Shown piece by piece: positions 26,652 to 33,904 of a stretch of 51,098 nucleotides of DNA. The notes under the pieces were generated by a model that was given only the letters and a program-made list of their open reading frames with translations, made no database searches and was not told the DNA's origin. Within the stretch, counting starts at the first letter, position 1. Each line of letters opens with the position of its first letter. Position numbers and translations under genes: made by a program. The stretch spans positions 1 through 51,098 of the forward strand of contig JAAXJC010000045.1 of NCBI GenBank assembly GCA_012270045.1. Direction: 5' to 3'. Source of the stretch: Luminiphilus sp. (GTDB taxonomy: Bacteria > Pseudomonadota > Gammaproteobacteria > Pseudomonadales > Halieaceae).

Positions 26652-26687
26652 ATAACTATAATCCTATAACAATGAGTGTAATATCAC
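26652..26687. promoter_or_regulatory. Operator-like element between the symporter and VOC/LeuCD operons
   Basis: Contains TATAACAATG (26665-26674) and GTAATATCAC (26678-26687). The latter reverse-complements to GTGATATTAC, one base different from GTGATATAAC at 8924-8933. An additional ATAAC lies at 26652. The element is 27 bases before the VOC gene start and about 80 bases from the symporter start. Confidence 0.55.
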
Positions 26688-26713
26688 TGCCATGAATTTC
26701 CGGGGAATCTGAA

Positions 26714-27652
26714 ATGACGCGGCTGGGTTTTACCGAAGTCGTCATGACCACAGCGCATATGCCGCGCCTGGCGGGCTTCTATGGCGCACTCGGTTGGAGC
26801 GACAGCCCCCTGGCCATCACCCCGGACATCGCGGATTATTTTGATTGCAGACCCGGCGATGGCAGGGGTTGTCTGCTCAAACACCCGGTGGCGGATTGCA
26901 CGGTTCGCCTGTTACCCGCACCTGCGGAAACGCCACCATGGCGACCCCTGGACACGGAACTGATCGTCCCCGGTGGCCTGTTCGATATCAATATGCGAAC
27001 CAACGACAGCGACTTCGCGGTCGCTTTCCTGCGCGAGCACGGTTGGTCACCTCTCACCGATCCCGTGCCCTGGCAGTTTGGTGAAAGCTCTGTGAAGGAA
27101 TTCCTGTGCATACAGGACGATGGCATCGTCATGGCGGTGATGCAGCGGATCAGCCCGCCGCTGCCCGGCCCGGCCTTCGATCGCATGAGTGACATCTTCA
27201 ATGCCACCCAGATTGTCCAGGATCATGACCGGAGCCTGGCCTTCCTCCAGGTGTTGGGCTTCCAGCCCTTTGTGGATTTTACCGGTCCACTCCCCGGCGA
27301 GGGGCCCCGGGTGCTGAACCTGCAGGAGCACAGCGATGAAAAGGGCCACATCAGGCTGACCATTTCCCACCCGGAAGCGCTGATGCAGGGCTCGATTGAG
27401 ATGATCAGCACACCCCACCAGCAACGGCCGACCTTGTCCCCCCTCAATGGTGGCCTGCGTGGGCTGACCGCGCTGCGCATACCCTGCGCTGACCTGGAGG
27501 GCGTTTATGCGGGCCTGTTGGCGTCAACCTGGGTTGACCACCTGCACAAGCCGCTGGCGCGACGTGATTTGGGCGATACCGAGCAGCTGTGTTTTTCAGT
27601 GCTCAGCCCCGAGGGCGCACGTTTGGACCTGTTTCAGGCCGAGGGCAGCTAG
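26714..27652 (+). CDS. Two-domain VOC family protein
   Basis: This 312-residue cytoplasmic protein has two VOC repeats. The first begins LGFTEVVMTTAHMPRLAGFYGALGW, and the second begins FNATQIVQDHDRSLAFLQVLGF after the linker PPLPGPAFDRMSDI. That linker is shared with the exported VOC protein at 12478-13509. The fold hosts glyoxalases, methylmalonyl-CoA epimerases and extradiol dioxygenases. The expected metal ligands cannot be assigned by eye. It is first in the operon leading to the LeuC/LeuD-like genes. Confidence 0.8.
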   Translation: MTRLGFTEVVMTTAHMPRLAGFYGALGWSDSPLAITPDIADYFDCRPGDGRGCLLKHPVADCTVRLLPAPAETPPWRPLDTELIVPGGLFDINMRTNDSDFAVAFLREHGWSPLTDPVPWQFGESSVKEFLCIQDDGIVMAVMQRISPPLPGPAFDRMSDIFNATQIVQDHDRSLAFLQVLGFQPFVDFTGPLPGEGPRVLNLQEHSDEKGHIRLTISHPEALMQGSIEMISTPHQQRPTLSPLNGGLRGLTALRIPCADLEGVYAGLLASTWVDHLHKPLARRDLGDTEQLCFSVLSPEGARLDLFQAEGS

Positions 27653-27657
27653 GGCCC

Positions 27658-28530
27658 GTGCTGCAGGCCATCCTCATGGTATGGGTGCTCGCCAGCGACC
27701 CGGAGGCCGCAGCCCAGGCGTACATGGATCATCTCGATTATGTTGCCGGTGAAGCCGGCCGGGTAGCGCCGGAACTGGCCGATGCCCTTGCGCGGCCCGA
27801 GTTGTCCGGGCAGCCCTACACCACTGTGTATCCCGGAGACGGGCATGCCACCGGGGTGCGGTGGGTTAAGGGGGGCGGCCCGAACCATCAGCCCATGCAG
27901 CGGTTGGGCTGGAGCGCCATCGAGCTATTGGTTCAGGACCCGGATGCTCTGGTGCACACGCTGCCGGAGACCGAGTTCACCCGCCTCCACGGACCGGCCT
28001 ATCTGACCGACGTCCAGAATGTCCGTGCCGCCCAGTTGCTGGGTCCGGCCGGGGAGCTCCTGTACGTCACCCGAATACTCGATGCCAGCCGGTCCCTGTT
28101 GCCCGTGGTAAACCCGGATGTTGCTGTAGGGCACCCGTTCATCATGGTGGCGGGCAGCGCAGACCTGTCGGCAACCCGCGCGTTTTTTCGCCAACATTTT
28201 GCCAACCCGGTGACCGAGCCTGTGCCCTTTCGTATAGACGTCCTGTCCCAGGCCTATGGCTTGCCCGGGGATACCCTTCATGATCTGGCCCTGGTCACCT
28301 TCGCCCAGCCCTTTGGGCTGGAGTTTGACCAGTACCCGGACAGTGCCGAGGCACAGCCGTTACCGCCGTCGCGGCGGGGCGGTGTTGTACTGGTCACGGT
28401 ATCGGTCGAAGCTGCTGAACTCCCCGGGGAACTGCCCTGGGTTCTGCGCCATAGCCCAGAGGAGGGTAAGCCTGCGGGGGGCATATTGCGACTGCCCTCG
28501 GGCACGCCCCTGGAGGTCAGGTTCCGGTGA
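27658..28530 (+). CDS. VOC-like protein
   Basis: A GTG at 27658, five bases after the preceding stop, gives 290 residues; an ATG at 27676 is an alternative. Half one, MVWVLASDPEAAAQAYMDHLDYV, and half two, HPFIMVAGSADLSATRAFFRQHFANPV, look like two degenerate VOC repeats, and LVTFAQPFGLEFDQYP resembles a late VOC strand. The similarity is weaker than for the neighbour at 26714, so the fold assignment is tentative. Tight spacing suggests both VOC proteins work together, perhaps as a heteromer. Confidence 0.6.
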   Translation: MLQAILMVWVLASDPEAAAQAYMDHLDYVAGEAGRVAPELADALARPELSGQPYTTVYPGDGHATGVRWVKGGGPNHQPMQRLGWSAIELLVQDPDALVHTLPETEFTRLHGPAYLTDVQNVRAAQLLGPAGELLYVTRILDASRSLLPVVNPDVAVGHPFIMVAGSADLSATRAFFRQHFANPVTEPVPFRIDVLSQAYGLPGDTLHDLALVTFAQPFGLEFDQYPDSAEAQPLPPSRRGGVVLVTVSVEAAELPGELPWVLRHSPEEGKPAGGILRLPSGTPLEVRFR

Positions 28531-28617
28531 TGGCGGCCCGAACTCGAAACGACCGGTTCCGTCCCGGATTCAAGGCACCGGCGGCGCCCGCGTCGCGCCC
28601 ATGGGGGTCTGTCGATC

Positions 28618-30024
28618 ATGCCTGAAACCCTGTTTGATAAACTGTGGCGGGAGCACGAGGTGCGCCGCCTATCGGACAGCCGCTCCCTGATTTATGTCGA
28701 CCGCATTTTTCTCCATGAACGGACCGGCAGTGTGGCGCTGGCCAGCCTGGAGCAGGGGGGGCGCCGTGTTCGCCAGCGGGCCCATACTTTTTGCACCATG
28801 GACCATATTGTCGACACCCTACCGGGCCGGGGCGATGACACGCTTATGCCCGGGGGCAGGGACTTTATTGTCACCACCCGGTCCTCGGCCCGGGCCGCGG
28901 GCATTCAGCTGTTCGATATCAATGACCGGGACCAGGGCATTGTCCACGTGATCTCACCGGAGCTGGGTATTGCTTTGCCCGGTACCACCCTGGTCTGCCC
29001 CGACAGCCACACCTGTACCCTGGGCGGTCTTGGGGCCCTGGCCTGGGGCGTCGGATCAACCGAGGCCGCCCACGCACTCGCCACCAGTACCCTGCGGGTG
29101 CAGCGGCCCCAGAATCATCGCGTGACGTTCCAGGGCCAGTTGTCCCCGGGCACCACAGCCAAGGATATGATTCTGTTCACCATCAGGGAGTTGTCTGCCG
29201 CAGGGGGCGCCGGCCACGCCCTGGAGTTCAGTGGTGAGGCCATTCGTGAGTTGTCCGTTGAGGGGAGGCTGACCCTGTGCAATATGGCCACCGAGTTGTC
29301 GGCCTTCACTGCCTTGATTGCTCCCGACGACAAAGTTATCCGATATCTGGAAGGTCGACCCTTTGCCCCCCGGGGGTCCCTGTGGCAGTCAGCAACGGCT
29401 CATTGGCAAACCCTGGTTTCCGATCCGGATGCCCGTTTTGACGCCGAAACAAGGCTGTCGGTGGCCGGTTTGAAACCCCAGCTCAGTTGGGGCACCAGTC
29501 CCGAGCACAGCATGGACTGGGACGACTCGGTGCCCGACCCGGAACAGGCGCCAACCGGTGCCACCCGGGACGCCTGGCGGCGGGCGCAGGACTACATGGA
29601 TTTGCGGCCGGGAAGTCGTCTTGGGGATTACCCGCTGGATGCAGCCTTCATGGGATCCTGCACCAACAGTCGCCTGTCGGACCTCAGGCTGGCTGCCGAT
29701 TTCCTGGCCCAGTCCGGACAGCGGGTTGCGCCCGGGGTCAAGGCGCTGTGCGTCCCGGGTAGCGGTGGTGTCAAGCGAGCTGCCGAGGCAGAGGGGTTGC
29801 ATCACGTCTTTACCGAGGCGGGCTTCGAGTGGCGTGAACCGGGCTGCTCACTCTGCTTTTATGCCGGGGGCGAGGGTTTTGGACCCGGGTCCAGGGTGGT
29901 GTCCACCACCAACCGGAATTTTGAAGGTCGACAGGGCCCCGGGGTGCGAACCCACCTGGCCAGCCCCCTGAGCGTGGTGGCCAGTGCCTGTGCCGGCCAC
30001 CTGGTGGCGGCGGAGGCTGTTTAA
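28618..30024 (+). CDS. Aconitase-family hydratase large subunit (LeuC-like)
   Basis: At 468 residues this equals the normal LeuC length. It aligns from SRSLIYVDRIFLHE through VCPDSHTCTLGGLGALAWGVGSTE (about 126-149). The three [4Fe-4S] cysteines are C348 (GSCTNSR) and C410/C413 (PGCSLC). LeuC-type pairs isomerise isopropylmalate, but related pairs hydrate maleate, citraconate or dimethylmaleate. Several normal LeuC positions differ here (HTFCTMDHIVDTLPG instead of the usual TVDHNVPT-like stretch). Its place in a catabolic operon with no other leucine genes favours a degradative hydratase. The stop overlaps the small subunit start (TAATG). Confidence 0.88.
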   Translation: MPETLFDKLWREHEVRRLSDSRSLIYVDRIFLHERTGSVALASLEQGGRRVRQRAHTFCTMDHIVDTLPGRGDDTLMPGGRDFIVTTRSSARAAGIQLFDINDRDQGIVHVISPELGIALPGTTLVCPDSHTCTLGGLGALAWGVGSTEAAHALATSTLRVQRPQNHRVTFQGQLSPGTTAKDMILFTIRELSAAGGAGHALEFSGEAIRELSVEGRLTLCNMATELSAFTALIAPDDKVIRYLEGRPFAPRGSLWQSATAHWQTLVSDPDARFDAETRLSVAGLKPQLSWGTSPEHSMDWDDSVPDPEQAPTGATRDAWRRAQDYMDLRPGSRLGDYPLDAAFMGSCTNSRLSDLRLAADFLAQSGQRVAPGVKALCVPGSGGVKRAAEAEGLHHVFTEAGFEWREPGCSLCFYAGGEGFGPGSRVVSTTNRNFEGRQGPGVRTHLASPLSVVASACAGHLVAAEAV

Positions 30025-30659
30025 TGGAGGCGTTTCAGCAGCATACCGGGGTGGCCCTGCCACTGCAGCGGGACAACATTGATACCGATGCCATTATTCC
30101 CTCACGGGAGATGCGTTCGGTATCCAAATCCGGACTGGCCGCCGGCCTGTTTGCCCCCTGGCGCTACCTGCAGGCGGACGAGCGGATTCCCAATCCCGAT
30201 TTTCCCCTCAACCAGTCCCGGTACGAAGGCGCCTCAATTCTGATCGCCGGCAACAACTTTGGTTGTGGTTCATCCCGGGAGCATGCTGTCTGGGCCCTGA
30301 TGGAAGCGGGCTTCAGGGTGATCATTGCGCCGGCGTTCGCGACGATCTTCTTCAACAATGCGCTGCGCAATGGTCTGCTGCCGGTCACCCTGGGACCGGA
30401 TGACTGTACAGCGTTGCTCAGCTTTGGCGCCGATGATCCCCAGCAATGTCAGGTGACGGTTGACCTGCAGGCATGCAGCGTTACCGCAGGGGACCGGGTG
30501 TATGCCTTTGAGATCGCGGCGGACGCCCGCAGGATGCTGCTGGAGGGTTTGGACGAGATTGGCTTGACCGAACTTGATGGAGACCGGGTAGCGGCCTTTG
30601 AGCAGGCTGATCGCCGCCGCCGACCCTGGGTCTACCTCGATCAGGGCGAGTCTTCCTGA
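30024..30659 (+). CDS. Aconitase-family hydratase small subunit (LeuD-like)
   Basis: This 211-residue swivel-domain subunit has LQRDNIDTDAIIPSREMRSVSKSGL near residues 14-38 and GNNFGCGSSREHAVWAL at about 75-91, both diagnostic of LeuD. The substrate-loop region reads PSREMRSVSKSGLA where biosynthetic LeuD usually has a PKQFLK..RTG-like sequence, so the substrate probably differs from isopropylmalate. It is translationally coupled to the large subunit. Its last 19 bases overlap the 3' end of the convergent CoA-transferase gene. Confidence 0.88.
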   Translation: MEAFQQHTGVALPLQRDNIDTDAIIPSREMRSVSKSGLAAGLFAPWRYLQADERIPNPDFPLNQSRYEGASILIAGNNFGCGSSREHAVWALMEAGFRVIIAPAFATIFFNNALRNGLLPVTLGPDDCTALLSFGADDPQQCQVTVDLQACSVTAGDRVYAFEIAADARRMLLEGLDEIGLTELDGDRVAAFEQADRRRRPWVYLDQGESS

Positions 30660-31882
30660 TCGCCGGCGCCTCCGGCGACAATGTGGCGGGCCAGCAAGTC
30701 CTGTAATTCATCATCGACGATACCCAGTTCCGCCAGCACCTCGCTGCTGTGTTCTCCGATAACCGGTAGGCCCAGTGAGTTGCCGGCCCGGTCGCGATCG
30801 AACTGCAGCGGCAGGGCAGGTAGCGCAGCCTGGTGACCCCGTCGTTCGCCATCGGTCAGGCGGACATCCACCAGACCGCCCGATTGCACCAGGTGTGGAT
30901 CATCGAACAGGTCAGCGGGCCGGTTGATGGGGGCGAAGGGCAGCCCCGCCCGCTCCAGGCGCTGGCTGAGTTCGGTTAGGGCAAGGGGCTTGAACAGCGC
31001 CCCTATCGCGGGTAGCAGGGAATCACGGGCTGCCACCCGACCGGCGTTGCCCGCCAGTGTGGTATCGGCTGCCCACACGGGGCATTCGAATTCGACGCAG
31101 AAGCGCTGCCAGAGCTGGTCGCTGACAATACCCACAAACACCTGTTCCCCGGAATCGAGGGTGAAGATGTCGTAAATGGCCCAGGCGGACTGCCGCACGG
31201 GCATGGGCGGCGGCGGTTCACCGCTGACCACCTGCTGTGCCATGTGCTGACCTACCAAAAAGGCTGTGGTTTCGAACAGCGAACTGGTGACATGGCAACC
31301 TCGCCCGGTCGCGTCCCGCTCGCGCAGGGCGGCGAGGATACCAATTACGCCGAACATGCCACCGGTAACGTCTATCACCGAAGAACCCGCCCGCAGGGGA
31401 CGGCCGGGGGGGCCTGTCATATAGGCGAGGCCGCCCATCATCTGGGTGACCTCATCAAGGGCCACACGATCTTCATAGGGACCGGACAGAAAGCCCTTCA
31501 GGGAACAGTAGATGACCTCGGGGTGGCGGGTGGCGATGCTGTCGTAATCAAGGCCGAGTTTGTCCAGGGCGCCGGGGCGGAAGTTTTCCACCAGAATGTC
31601 CGCGTCGGCGATGAGCCTGTGGGCTATCTCCAGACCCTCCGGACTTTTCAGGTCGATGCTGATGGAGCGCTTGTTGCGGTTGTACATCGGGAAATAACCG
31701 GCGCCAGAGCCCTTCAGCTGCCGGGTTTTATCACCGCCAAGGGGCTCAACTTTGGTGACCTGCGCGCCCAGGTCTGCCAGCACCAGTCCCACGGTGGGCC
31801 CCATGACCATGTGGGTGAACTCAACCACCCTGAGACCCGCAAGAGGCTGCCTGTGACCCGCCGTATTGGGCGTGGGCTTCAT
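30641..31882 (-). CDS. CaiB/BaiF-type (family III) CoA-transferase
   Basis: This 413-residue protein has the family III order. It opens PLAGLRVVEFTHMVMGPTVGLVLADLGAQVTKVEP, then has NRNKRSISIDLKSPEG, then ADILVENFRPGALDKLGLDY, and finally ALDEVTQMMGGLAYMTGPPGRP. The Asp in the last segment (about residue 160) aligns with the catalytic aspartate that forms an acyl-anhydride. Such enzymes transfer CoA from a donor (often succinyl-CoA) to a carboxylic acid without ATP. It is divergent from the reductase/lyase operon with only 60 bases between starts, and the operator-like element is inside that gap. It would suit activation of a malate-like diacid before lyase cleavage. Confidence 0.9.
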   Translation of the reverse strand: MKPTPNTAGHRQPLAGLRVVEFTHMVMGPTVGLVLADLGAQVTKVEPLGGDKTRQLKGSGAGYFPMYNRNKRSISIDLKSPEGLEIAHRLIADADILVENFRPGALDKLGLDYDSIATRHPEVIYCSLKGFLSGPYEDRVALDEVTQMMGGLAYMTGPPGRPLRAGSSVIDVTGGMFGVIGILAALRERDATGRGCHVTSSLFETTAFLVGQHMAQQVVSGEPPPPMPVRQSAWAIYDIFTLDSGEQVFVGIVSDQLWQRFCVEFECPVWAADTTLAGNAGRVAARDSLLPAIGALFKPLALTELSQRLERAGLPFAPINRPADLFDDPHLVQSGGLVDVRLTDGERRGHQAALPALPLQFDRDRAGNSLGLPVIGEHSSEVLAELGIVDDELQDLLARHIVAGGAGDQEDSP

Positions 31883-31894
31883 CGTACCGCTCCT

Positions 31895-31932
31895 GGCAAT
31901 TTGTTATTATGTTATGTCAATAAGGCAATTTG
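31895..31932. promoter_or_regulatory. Operator-like element in the CoA-transferase / reductase divergent promoter
   Basis: Two overlapping core copies, TTGTTATTATGTTATGTC (31901-31918), lie between perfect 9-bp direct repeats GGCAATTTG (31895-31903 and 31924-31932). The whole intergenic gap is only 60 bases, so a bound protein would cover both promoters. Confidence 0.6.
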
Positions 31933-31942
31933 AGTCCATGTC

Positions 31943-32968
31943 ATGACGATGCACGGTACGCTCGCCAATGAGGCCGTTTTGCTCCATCACCGGCCCGATG
32001 GCCTCCCCACCCCGGACTGTTTTGAGGCAGTCAGCCAGTCGCTGCCCGCCCTTGGGGATGGCAAGGTGCGCTGCCGCACACACTACATTTCCCTGGACCC
32101 CTACATTCGTTCCGTCATCGCGGGCAATCACATGGGGCATGGCATCGGGCCCGGTGAAGTGGTACCCGGGGAGACCGTTGCCGAGGTGGTGGCAAGCCAT
32201 CATCCCGACTGGCCGGAGGGCACTCAGGTGCGATGCCCCGGAGGTTGGCAGCAATTCAGTGACCATCTTCCAGAGGCACTGCACCGGCTGCCGACGGGAT
32301 TATCCCGACCCTCCCTGGCGCTGTCTGTGCTGGGTATGCCGGGCCTGACGGCCTTTGCCGGTATGCATCGGCTGGGCGAAGTTGCCTCCGGAGACACCGT
32401 GGTCGTGCCGGCAGCGGTCGGTGGCGTGGGTGCCCTCGCCGGCCAATTGGGCCGCCTCGCCGGGGCGCGCACCATTGCCATTACCTCCGGCGAAGAAAAG
32501 TGTCGTATCGCTGTTGAGGAACTTGGCTACAGCGCCTGCATTGACCGCGCTAGGGATGATGTGGCGGCGGCACTATCGGAATTGGCCCCCGACGGCGTGT
32601 CGCTGTATTTTGATTTGGTCGGTGACCCCCTGCTGACGACGGTCAGCCAGCAACTCGCCGTGGGTGGGCGTGTCATCCTGTGCGGTTTGATGGGCGACTA
32701 CAACGGCGCCCAGAAAACTACCGGGCCACCACCGGGGCTGTGGATTGGTAAGCGGGCCACCGTCAAAGGCTTGGTGGTCTATGATTTTGAGCACGAACGT
32801 CTCGAATTTGAGCGCCGTTATACCCCGCTGGTGGAGGACGGTTCGATCAGGGCCAACGAGGAATGCCATCCGGGTTTGTCCTCGGCCCCGGATGCGTTTT
32901 GCCGGCTGATGCGTGGCGAGAATACCGGCAAGGTGGTGGTGGAGTTGGCACAGGCGGCGGCTTCATGA
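31943..32968 (+). CDS. Zinc-independent MDR oxidoreductase (NADP-dependent enoyl/quinone reductase type)
   Basis: This 341-residue medium-chain reductase has the LTD (PTGR/leukotriene dehydrogenase) pattern: HYISLDPYIRSVIAG near residues 48-62, a nucleotide-binding segment VVPAAVGGVGALAGQLGRLAGA at about 154-175, and VDLVG-like FDLVGD. No catalytic zinc ligands are visible. These enzymes reduce alpha,beta-unsaturated ketones or acids with NADPH. Its start is 25 bases from the operator-like element. Its stop overlaps the lyase start (ATGA), the first of three coupled genes. Confidence 0.88.
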   Translation: MTMHGTLANEAVLLHHRPDGLPTPDCFEAVSQSLPALGDGKVRCRTHYISLDPYIRSVIAGNHMGHGIGPGEVVPGETVAEVVASHHPDWPEGTQVRCPGGWQQFSDHLPEALHRLPTGLSRPSLALSVLGMPGLTAFAGMHRLGEVASGDTVVVPAAVGGVGALAGQLGRLAGARTIAITSGEEKCRIAVEELGYSACIDRARDDVAAALSELAPDGVSLYFDLVGDPLLTTVSQQLAVGGRVILCGLMGDYNGAQKTTGPPPGLWIGKRATVKGLVVYDFEHERLEFERRYTPLVEDGSIRANEECHPGLSSAPDAFCRLMRGENTGKVVVELAQAAAS

Positions 32969-33903
32969 ACAGTATTACCGTTAGCGAGGTGGGACCCCGG
33001 GACGGGTTGCAGAGCATCGACAGCCTGATGCCCACGGCGGCCAAGCTGGAGTGGATTGCCCTTGAGCACCGGGCGGGTGTCCGTGAGATCGAAGTGGGTT
33101 CTTTTGTTTCACCAAAGCTGCTGCCGCAGATGGCGGATACCGCAGAAGTGGTCCGGGGCGCCGTGGAACTGCCCGGCCTGACGGTGGCGGTGCTGGTACC
33201 CAACCAGCGGGGTTGCGAGGCGGCCATCGCTGCCGGAGCTCACAAAATCTCCCTGCCCCTGTCGGTCAGTGAAACCCACAGTCTCAAGAACCTGCGCCGG
33301 GACCATGGGGCGATGCTGGATGAAATCCGGGCCTGCCAGGCCCTCGTGGATGCCGAGCCAGCGGAACGGCGACCCCATTTTGAGGTCGGACTGTCAACGG
33401 CGTTCGGCTGTTCCATCGAAGGCCCCGTAGCCCCGGAGCAGGTATTTGGCCTCGCCGCCCGGGTGTTGGATCTTGGGGTTGCAGAGATCGGTCTGTCCGA
33501 TACCACGGGTATGGGTAACCCAGCCCAACTCGAGACCTTGGTCACGGGTATCTGGCGGCGTATGGGTGACGGCGTGCTGACGGGTGTGCACCTGCACAAT
33601 ACCCGGGGCCAGGGGCTGGCCAATGTGCTGAAGGCCGTGGAGTTGGGGATCACCACCATCGACAGCTCCCTGGGCGGACTGGGTGGCTGCCCGTTCGCAC
33701 CGGGTGCCAGTGGCAACATTGTTACCGAGGACCTGGTGTTCCTCCTTGAATCCATGGGTTATTCAACCGGTATCGACCTGGAGGTCCTGTTGCAGGTACG
33801 CCACGCGGTGGCTGATCTGCTGCCCGGGGAAAGTTGGTATGGCTTCGCCGCCGAGGCGGGGCTGCCCAGGGGGTGGCGGCCGGCAGCCGCCTCGGTTGCC
33901 TGA
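32965..33903 (+). CDS. HMG-CoA-lyase-like DRE-TIM lyase
   Basis: Starting at the ATG that overlaps the preceding stop gives 312 residues. It has SEVGPRDGLQ (R12, D13), IEVGSFVSPKLLPQMAD, metal-site histidines H209 and H211 in HLHNTRGQGLAN, and the cysteine loop GGLGGCPFAPGASGN (C242). HMG-CoA lyase proper usually has HCHDT at the histidine motif, so HLHNTR suggests a relative with another 3-hydroxy-3-methylacyl-CoA or 2-alkylmalyl-CoA-type substrate. It would cleave the CoA ester made by the neighbouring CoA-transferase into two smaller units. The middle gene of an operon between the MDR reductase and the aldehyde dehydrogenase. Confidence 0.88.
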   Translation: MNSITVSEVGPRDGLQSIDSLMPTAAKLEWIALEHRAGVREIEVGSFVSPKLLPQMADTAEVVRGAVELPGLTVAVLVPNQRGCEAAIAAGAHKISLPLSVSETHSLKNLRRDHGAMLDEIRACQALVDAEPAERRPHFEVGLSTAFGCSIEGPVAPEQVFGLAARVLDLGVAEIGLSDTTGMGNPAQLETLVTGIWRRMGDGVLTGVHLHNTRGQGLANVLKAVELGITTIDSSLGGLGGCPFAPGASGNIVTEDLVFLLESMGYSTGIDLEVLLQVRHAVADLLPGESWYGFAAEAGLPRGWRPAAASVA

Positions 33904-33904
33904 C

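Noticed and set aside
33683-33904. Upstream extension of the aldehyde dehydrogenase frame into the lyase gene
   Set aside because: This part overlaps the conserved C-terminus of the HMG-CoA-lyase-like protein; the ATG at 33905 fits the family start and coupling.
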